Shown here piece after piece: positions 6,753-11,925 of a DNA stretch of 11,925 nt. Position 1 is the first letter of the stretch, and each line of letters begins with the position of its first letter. This DNA comes from Candidatus Omnitrophota bacterium (GTDB taxonomy: Bacteria; Omnitrophota; Gorgyraeia; Gygaellales; Profunditerraquicolaceae). The stretch spans positions 5,082-17,006 of the forward strand of contig JAQTNB010000002.1 of the NCBI GenBank assembly GCA_028714055.1. Reading direction: 5' to 3'. The position numbers were made by a program, and so were the translations under genes. Below the pieces are notes generated by a model, which was not told the origin of the DNA, searched no databases, and was given only the letters and a program-made list of their open reading frames with translations.

Positions 6753-9493
6753 GCCCCCCTTTGCAGTTCGTTAAACATCTTTTCAAGCCTCGTTATCGAG
6801 TTTGTCAGCTCTTCGATCCCCGCCTTCTCTTTTTCAACGACCTCGGCGGGCGCCTTTTTTACGAATTCCTTGTTTGCCATGCGCGCCTTCTTTGCCTCGA
6901 GGCTCTTATGCATCCCCGACAGCCGGTCTTTGATCTTGGCCTGCTCTTTTGCCGCGTCAAAAAGCCCGCTGAAATGCAGGTAAACGTCAAAACCCTCCGC
7001 GACGGAACTGACGCTCGCCTCGGGCCTTTGGTTCTCGGAAAGGATATGCGCGGATTCAAGCCTCGCAAGGCTCAAGACCAGCGCTTTGCTCTCGCTTAGA
7101 AGTGCTGCGTGCGCTTTACTGTGAGGGTATACGGAAACTACGGCTTGCTGTTCAGGCTTGATCTCAAGCCAGGCGCGCAGGTTGCGTATATGCGTCACCA
7201 GCGCCAACAGCGAAGCAAACTGTTTTTCAAGCTTCTTATCCACTGTGGCCTTATCGGCCGGCGGCCAGGCCGCGCGCATGATCGAAGTATCGCCCCTAAG
7301 CTTGAGCCGCTGCCAAAGGTCTTCGGTAATAAAAGGCATAAAAGGATGCAGGCAGCGCAGGAACCCTTCCAGCACGGCCATCATCACTTCCTGATTATCG
7401 GGATTTTTGATATCCTGCTTTATCATCTCCAGGTACCAATCGCAGAATTCATGCCAGAAGAACACATAGAGCGTATTTGCCGCTTCATTGAAACGGTAGG
7501 TATCGAGCTGGCGGGCGACCTCCCCTGCCGTTGAATGAAAGCGGCTGATGATCCAGCGGTTGGCCGCGGAGGCTGTTTTCTTCCCGCCTTCTTCCGGCGC
7601 GATGTTTTGCCCGGCCGCCTGTTCGTCAAGGTTCATCAGGATGAAGCGCGCCGCATTCCAGATCTTGTTGGCGAAATTCCTCCCCTGCTCAAAGCGCTCC
7701 TTGGAAAGATAGACATCCTGCCCCTGGGCGGTTATGGAGATAAGGCTGAAACGCAGCGCATCGGTCCCGTATTCGGCTATGATCTCCAGGGGGTCGATGA
7801 TATTGCCCAGGGACTTGGACATTTTCTTGCCTTCGATGTCGCGGACTGTCCCGTGGATATAAACATCGCTGAAGGGCGCCTTGCCCATGAATTCCTCTCC
7901 TGCCATGATCATGCGCGCCACCCAGAAAAAGATTATCTCGGGCGCCGTTACCAGGGCGGCAGTGGGGTAAAAATACTCCAGGTCCGCGTGAGCGCGTTTT
8001 TCATCCGGCCAGTAAAAGGTCGCGAACGGCCAAAGCCAGGATGAAAACCAGGTATCGAGCACATCCTCATCCTGGGCTAGGTCCGTTGACCCGCATACCG
8101 GGCACTTCTCCGGCCTCACCCGCGAAACTATGACTCCCGCCTCCTCGGTTTGAGATTTGGGATTTGAATTTTGTTTCTTTTTTTGGAATTTGGAATTTGG
8201 GATTTGGGATTTTCCCGTCTCCGCACACTTGGCGCAGTAATAGACGGGTATGCGGTGTCCCCACCAAATCTGGCGCGAGATACACCAATCCTGGATGTTC
8301 TCCATCCAGTTCAGGTACACCTTTGTCCAGCGCCGCGGGTAAAACTTGACCTTCCCCTTCTTGGCCGCGTCGATCGCCGGTTTTGCCAGGGGCTTCATCT
8401 TCACGAACCACTGCCGGGAAAGATACGGCTCGATAATGGTATGGCACCGGTAGCAATGCCCCGCGGAAAGCGTATGCGGCTCGGTCTTCTCAAGCAGCCC
8501 TTTTTCGCTCAGATCCTCCAGTATCACCTGACGGGCCTCGAACCTGTCCATGTCGCGGTAGTCACCGGCGTTCTCATTCATACGGCCGTCAGGATGCATC
8601 ACGTTGATAAACTCAAGGCCGTGTTTCTTGCCCGTTGCGTAATCGTTCGGGTCGTGCGCGGGAGTCACCTTGACCGCGCCGGTGCCGAACTTCGGGTCTA
8701 CCATGCTGTCTGCGATGACCTTTATCCGGCGCCCGATAAGCGGCAGGATAAGGGCCTTACCGACCAGCTTTTTGAAACGTTTATCTTTCGGGTTGACCGC
8801 GACCGCCGTATCGCCAAGCATGGTTTCGGGGCGGGTGGTCGCGACCACCACATATTCGGCGGGGTTTTCCTCAAGGGGATAACGCAGGTAATACAGGCTT
8901 CCCTGCAGCTCACGGTGCGGAGCCTCTTCGTCGGAAAGCGCGGTCTGGCAGCGCGGGCACCAGTTGATGATATAGTGCCCCCGGTAAATGAGTTTCTTTT
9001 CATAGAGCCTCGCAAAGACCTCGACCACTGCGCGGGAATAATCCTCATCCATGGTAAAGCGCAGGCGCTCCCAATCGCAGGAAGCCCCCAGCTTCTTCAG
9101 CTGCCTGATGATGGTGGAGCCGTATTGCTCTTTCCACTGCCAGACGCGCTGGATGAATTTTTCCCTGCCCAGGTCCTGGCGCTTGAGCCCTTCCTTGGCG
9201 ATGGATTTCTCTACCACGTTCTGAGTGGCAATGCCCGCATGGTCTACGCCCGGCATCCACAGGGACTCAAAGCCCCTCATACGGTGATAACGGATAAGGA
9301 TATCCTGGATGGTATTGTTGAGCGCATGGCCCATGTGCAGGATGCCGGTAACGTTCGGCGGAGGGATGACGACGGTAAAAGGTTTTTTTCCGGGGGCGGG
9401 GCGGGCGCAAAAATACTTATGCTCTTCCCAGTAGGCATACCATTTGTCTTCGGTCTCTTTGGGGTCGTAGCGGCTGGGGAGTTCCTTTGTCAT
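6749..9493 (-). CDS. valS: Valyl-tRNA synthetase with repeat-derived insertion
   Basis: This class I synthetase charges tRNA-Val and edits mischarged threonine. It has 914 residues, within the bacterial range. In order it shows the HIGH motif HMGH (53-56) after PPPNVTGIL, the CP1 editing-domain signature TTRPETMLGDTAVAVNP (219-235), a zinc-type cysteine pair CAKC (420-423), a second pair CPVC (464-467), DEDVLDTWFSSWLWPF, the KMSKS motif (557-561), the anticodon-binding domain (SANRWIISRF onward), and a C-terminal coiled coil (about 845-914) that binds tRNA. Between the two cysteine pairs about 21 Lys/Gln/Asn/Ser/Pro residues (428-448) are encoded by a heptamer repeat tract and look inserted. 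The frame is intact and all catalytic motifs are present, so the enzyme is probably functional. Its ATG overlaps the cimA stop as ATGA. Confidence 0.97.
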   Translation of the reverse strand: MTKELPSRYDPKETEDKWYAYWEEHKYFCARPAPGKKPFTVVIPPPNVTGILHMGHALNNTIQDILIRYHRMRGFESLWMPGVDHAGIATQNVVEKSIAKEGLKRQDLGREKFIQRVWQWKEQYGSTIIRQLKKLGASCDWERLRFTMDEDYSRAVVEVFARLYEKKLIYRGHYIINWCPRCQTALSDEEAPHRELQGSLYYLRYPLEENPAEYVVVATTRPETMLGDTAVAVNPKDKRFKKLVGKALILPLIGRRIKVIADSMVDPKFGTGAVKVTPAHDPNDYATGKKHGLEFINVMHPDGRMNENAGDYRDMDRFEARQVILEDLSEKGLLEKTEPHTLSAGHCYRCHTIIEPYLSRQWFVKMKPLAKPAIDAAKKGKVKFYPRRWTKVYLNWMENIQDWCISRQIWWGHRIPVYYCAKCAETGKSQIPNSKFQKKKQNSNPKSQTEEAGVIVSRVRPEKCPVCGSTDLAQDEDVLDTWFSSWLWPFATFYWPDEKRAHADLEYFYPTAALVTAPEIIFFWVARMIMAGEEFMGKAPFSDVYIHGTVRDIEGKKMSKSLGNIIDPLEIIAEYGTDALRFSLISITAQGQDVYLSKERFEQGRNFANKIWNAARFILMNLDEQAAGQNIAPEEGGKKTASAANRWIISRFHSTAGEVARQLDTYRFNEAANTLYVFFWHEFCDWYLEMIKQDIKNPDNQEVMMAVLEGFLRCLHPFMPFITEDLWQRLKLRGDTSIMRAAWPPADKATVDKKLEKQFASLLALVTHIRNLRAWLEIKPEQQAVVSVYPHSKAHAALLSESKALVLSLARLESAHILSENQRPEASVSSVAEGFDVYLHFSGLFDAAKEQAKIKDRLSGMHKSLEAKKARMANKEFVKKAPAEVVEKEKAGIEELTNSITRLEKMFNELQRGA
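8149..8213 (-). repeat. AT-rich heptamer tract inside valS
   Basis: Minus-strand units AAATCCC, AAATCCC, AAATTCC, AAATTCC, then an A-rich interruption, then AAATCCC and AAATCTC. The period is 7, so three units make seven codons and the tract stays in frame. It encodes KSQIPNSKFQ followed by KKKQNSNPKSQ, and differs sharply in base composition from the GC-rich gene around it. Similar tracts are known to me from intergenic DNA of several uncultured bacterial lineages (memory, unverified). One within a conserved enzyme gene is uncommon. Confidence 0.85.
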
Positions 9494-11055
9494 GCGTTGT
9501 CTTTCAGCAATTTGTACTCGACGCTGTCAAGCAGGGCCTGCCAGGAGGCCTCGATGATGTTCTCCGAAACGCCGATCGTGTTCCAGATGTCCTTGTCGTC
9601 CTGCGACTGTATGAGCACCCGCACCTTCGCGGCAGTGCCGTTTTTCTCATCCAGCACCCTGACCTTAAAATCGGAAAGGTGCATCTTTGAAAGCGTCGGA
9701 TAAAAATCCTTCAACGCCTTGCGCAAGGCGTTATCAAGGGCATTGACCGGGCCGTCGCCTTCTGCGGCGGTATGCTCCCTGTTCCCCTTGACTTTAAGCT
9801 TAATGATCGCTTCCGACGTGATCTTTTTGTCCGAGCGTTTTTCTATGACCACCCTGAATCCTTCCAGCTCGAAAAAGCGCTTATATTTCTTGAGGGCTTT
9901 CTTCATCAGCAGTTCAAAAGACGCCTCTGCCGCCTCAAAGTGGTAGCCTTCATGTTCGAGTTTCTGGATAAGCTTGAGGATCTTTCTTGTCTTGGGATCG
10001 TCCTTGCCCAGGTCAAGCTCCAGGTCCCTGGCGCGCAGGAGGATACCGGTCTTGCCTCCCAGCTCCGAAAGGAGCATCCGGCGATGATTCCCCACAAGCG
10101 CCGGGTCCACATGCTCGTATGAAACGGGGTTCTTCATCACGGCATTGATGTGCATCCCGCCTTTATGGGCAAAACTTGACGCTCCCACATACGGCTGGTC
10201 GCTGCGCAGGACCATATTGCTCACTTCGCTGATATAATGCGAGGCCTTGGTAAGCGCGGCGAGCTGCGCGTCGGTTATACAGTCATATTGAAGCTTAAGC
10301 TTGAGGTTGGCGATGATCGGCACGAGGTCCGCGTTACCGCAGCGCTCACCGTAACCGTTCATCGTCCCCTGCACCATATCGGCCCCTGCCTCCACCGCCG
10401 CAATGGAATTGGCAACCGCAAGGCCCGCGTCATTATGGCAATGAATACCCAGCAACACCGTAACCTGCGGCCGGACATGGGAAACTATTTCCTGTATACG
10501 GGAGGTAAGGCTTCCGCCGTTGGTATCGCACAGGCAGATCGCCGATGCCCCCGCCTCTTGCGCCGCCAGAAGGCAGCGCATGGCATACTCCCGGTTATGG
10601 GCGTAGGCGTCGAAAAAATGCTCCGCGTCATAGAATATTTTCAGGCCCTTTGAAACAAGATAAGACACCGTATCCCTGATCATCTCCAGGTTCTCGTCAA
10701 GCGAGACCTTCAGCACGTCCCTGACATGCAGGTCCCAGGTCTTACCGACGATCGCGGCAGCCTTGACCTGCGACCTGACCAGGGCCTTTATGTTGGAATC
10801 GTCCTGGGCCTTTACCTGGGGCCTGCGCGTCATGCTGAATGCCACCAGCTCTGCCTTGCGCAAAGGGTTCTTGCCCATAGTAAGGAAAAATTCCATGTCC
10901 TTGGGGTTTGACCCCGGCCAGCCTGCCTCGACAAAATGCACTCCCAGCCGGTCAAGCTCACGGGCAATGAGCACCTTATCCCTCACGGAATACGATATCC
11001 CTTCCCCCTGGGAGCCGTCACGCAGCGTTGTATCGTAAATAATGGCCTTCGGCAT
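9490..11055 (-). CDS. cimA: (R)-citramalate synthase
   Basis: CimA condenses pyruvate with acetyl-CoA to give (R)-citramalate, opening the threonine-independent route to 2-ketobutyrate and isoleucine. The 521 residues match the long bacterial CimA type. The N-terminal DRE-TIM barrel starts with YDTTLRDGSQGEGISYSVRDK (D8, R12, D13), characteristic of CimA rather than LeuA. It includes the metal-binding H205-C-H207-N-D and GTMNGYGERCGNADL. The C-terminal LeuA-type regulatory domain (about 410-515) carries AAEGDGPVNALDNALRKAL and SENIIEASWQALLDSVEYKL; isoleucine feedback there is family knowledge. The start has AGGAG 5 bases upstream, and that site overlaps the lysC TAG stop. Homocitrate or isopropylmalate synthase is the alternative, but the GSQGEGISYS signature argues against it. 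Confidence 0.94.
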   Translation of the reverse strand: MPKAIIYDTTLRDGSQGEGISYSVRDKVLIARELDRLGVHFVEAGWPGSNPKDMEFFLTMGKNPLRKAELVAFSMTRRPQVKAQDDSNIKALVRSQVKAAAIVGKTWDLHVRDVLKVSLDENLEMIRDTVSYLVSKGLKIFYDAEHFFDAYAHNREYAMRCLLAAQEAGASAICLCDTNGGSLTSRIQEIVSHVRPQVTVLLGIHCHNDAGLAVANSIAAVEAGADMVQGTMNGYGERCGNADLVPIIANLKLKLQYDCITDAQLAALTKASHYISEVSNMVLRSDQPYVGASSFAHKGGMHINAVMKNPVSYEHVDPALVGNHRRMLLSELGGKTGILLRARDLELDLGKDDPKTRKILKLIQKLEHEGYHFEAAEASFELLMKKALKKYKRFFELEGFRVVIEKRSDKKITSEAIIKLKVKGNREHTAAEGDGPVNALDNALRKALKDFYPTLSKMHLSDFKVRVLDEKNGTAAKVRVLIQSQDDKDIWNTIGVSENIIEASWQALLDSVEYKLLKDNA

Positions 11056-11063
11056 AAAAACTC

Positions 11064-11540
11064 CTATCGGGATAGATTAAATTTTGCATGAAGGGCCTTG
11101 ACCGCCTGCTCGGCCTGCGCCTTCTTGATAATACAGGAGATACTGATATCGGAGGTCGAGATCATTTCGATGTTGATGCGGTTCTTGGCCAGCGTATCGA
11201 ACATCATGCCCGCCACGCCCGAATGGGACTTCATCCCCACGCCGACGATCGAGACGCGGGCCACATCCTCGTCTTTCAGCACTTCGCCCGCCTCAAGCTC
11301 GCGCGCGACCGCCTTGGTAAATTTGACCGCCCGCGGGACGTTTGCCTTCGTCACGGTAAAAGAAATGTCCGTCTGGCGCAGGTGGCTGACGTTCTGGACG
11401 ATCATATCGACGCTGACACCCTTGTCCGCCAGCTCCTTGAATATCCGGGCGGCGACGCCGGGCCGGTCCGGAAGGTTGCAAACGGTGATCTTAGCTTCGT
11501 TCTTATTGAGCGTGATGCCCGTCACCAATACCTCTTCCAT
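11064..11540 (-). CDS. Putative aspartokinase beta subunit from internal start within lysC
   Basis: An in-frame ATG at 11538-11540 is preceded by a perfect AAGGAGG at 11549-11555 with 8 bases between. The 158-residue product (starting MEEVLVTGITLNKNEAK) would be exactly the pair of ACT regulatory domains. Bacillus subtilis aspartokinase II and the Thermus and Corynebacterium enzymes are known alpha2-beta2 complexes whose beta subunit is made from an internal start at the equivalent position and is about this long. The match of site, spacing and domain boundary is seen in the sequence; use of the start is inference. Confidence 0.6.
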   Translation of the reverse strand: MEEVLVTGITLNKNEAKITVCNLPDRPGVAARIFKELADKGVSVDMIVQNVSHLRQTDISFTVTKANVPRAVKFTKAVARELEAGEVLKDEDVARVSIVGVGMKSHSGVAGMMFDTLAKNRINIEMISTSDISISCIIKKAQAEQAVKALHAKFNLSR

Positions 11541-11925
11541 TCTCTTGACCTCCTTGATGATCATCGTCCCGGGTTTATTGCTGAAACTTGAGCGTACATG
11601 GATCGGGACGTTGAATTTCTTCCCCACCTCGATCGAGCGCGCCTGCATGACCTGCGCCCCCAATGATGCCATCTCCAGCATCTCATCATAGGTGATCGCG
11701 GCGATCTTTTTTGCCGAAGGCTCGATGCGCGGGTCGGTGGTATAGACCCCGTCCACGTCCGTGTATATCTCGCATTCATCGGCAGCGAGTTCCTTGGCCA
11801 AGGCGACAGCGGTCAGGTCTGAGCCGCCGCGGCCGAGGGTGGTGATATCCTGGTTTATGGTAACGCCCTGGAAGCCCGCGACAATGACGATGCGGCCCCT
11901 GGCAAGCTCTTCCTTGATCTTGTCG
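11064..11925 (-). CDS. lysC: Aspartate kinase, C-terminal two-thirds, cut by right edge
   Basis: Aspartokinase phosphorylates L-aspartate, the first step to lysine, threonine, methionine and diaminopimelate. About 286 residues are in the window, and roughly the first 120 of an expected 405 lie beyond 11925. The frame is open to the edge, so the TTG at 11801 is internal and not the start. The visible kinase part reads VAGFQGVTINQDITTLGRGGSDLTAVALA, CEIYTDVDGVYTTDPR and YDEMLEMASLGAQVMQ. The motif usually written GGSDTTA has Leu here, a position that varies among family members. Two ACT domains follow (ITVCNLPDRPGVAARIF, then VSIVGVGMKSHSGVAGMMF), giving allosteric control, normally by lysine and/or threonine. 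It ends 8 bases before cimA. An internal ribosome site at 11549-11555 suggests separate production of the ACT region. Confidence 0.96.
   Translation of the reverse strand, partial: DKIKEELARGRIVIVAGFQGVTINQDITTLGRGGSDLTAVALAKELAADECEIYTDVDGVYTTDPRIEPSAKKIAAITYDEMLEMASLGAQVMQARSIEVGKKFNVPIHVRSSFSNKPGTMIIKEVKRMEEVLVTGITLNKNEAKITVCNLPDRPGVAARIFKELADKGVSVDMIVQNVSHLRQTDISFTVTKANVPRAVKFTKAVARELEAGEVLKDEDVARVSIVGVGMKSHSGVAGMMFDTLAKNRINIEMISTSDISISCIIKKAQAEQAVKALHAKFNLSR
11549..11555 (-). promoter_or_regulatory. Internal Shine-Dalgarno within lysC
   Basis: AAGGAGG lies 8 bases before in-frame ATG 11540. It coincides with codons for KEV in the linker between the kinase and ACT domains and would direct synthesis of the beta subunit. 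Confidence 0.6.

Noticed and set aside
5817..6983. A 388-codon open frame on the plus strand
   Set aside because: It is antisense to all of nadC and the end of valS, has no recognisable motif, and is explained by the complementary reading of conserved nadC codons.
8149..8213. CRISPR or minisatellite array
   Set aside because: The units are 7 bases, contiguous and without spacers, so this is a short simple repeat and not a CRISPR.
8171..9703. A 510-codon open frame on the plus strand
   Set aside because: It lies antisense to valS and the end of cimA, matches no family I recognise, and crosses the ValRS HIGH and editing motifs on the other strand. It is a by-product of GC-rich codon use.
11064..11801. 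Start of aspartokinase at TTG 11799-11801
   Set aside because: The frame continues upstream to the window edge with the conserved motif VAGFQGVTINQDITTLGRGGSD, so the true start is outside the window.

Overview
The window is a compact block of bacterial housekeeping genes, all read from the minus strand. It runs from an aspartokinase cut by the right edge to a GroEL cut by the left edge. I see no tRNA, rRNA, CRISPR array, transposase or phage gene. Moderate-to-high GC coding sequence, consensus sigma-70-type promoters, AGGAG ribosome binding sites, CIRCE control of the chaperonin, a type III pantothenate kinase, a citramalate synthase and a ValRS carrying a heptameric AT-rich tract together suggest an uncultured anaerobic-type lineage. 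Omnitrophota or a related candidate phylum is my guess. That placement is inference from general familiarity and cannot be settled here.

In transcription order, right to left: (1) lysC (partial), cimA, valS and nadC are packed with an 8-base gap and two ATGA overlaps, so they look like one amino-acid/NAD operon whose promoter lies outside the window. lysC carries a well-placed internal ribosome binding site and ATG that would yield a separate regulatory beta subunit. valS carries a heptamer-repeat insertion in its zinc-binding loop. (2) A consensus promoter at 5816-5844 drives a second unit: an exported HEAT-repeat protein, uvrB (TAATG overlap) and coaX (19-base gap). (3) A perfect -35/-10 pair inside the end of coaX starts a short leader for a PilZ-domain (c-di-GMP receptor) gene. 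In this leader a strong 9-bp hairpin followed by six Ts lies between the only good Shine-Dalgarno and the only possible start codon. (4) A second perfect promoter, abutting a perfect CIRCE operator, drives groES-groEL.

The gene content is conventional and I do not see a new multi-gene system. The points worth a second look are the pilZ leader (attenuator, or hairpin-bridged ribosome binding site), the internal lysC start, the repeat-derived insert in ValRS, and the pairing of an exported HEAT protein with uvrB and coaX. No gene-free stretch exceeds about 110 bases.
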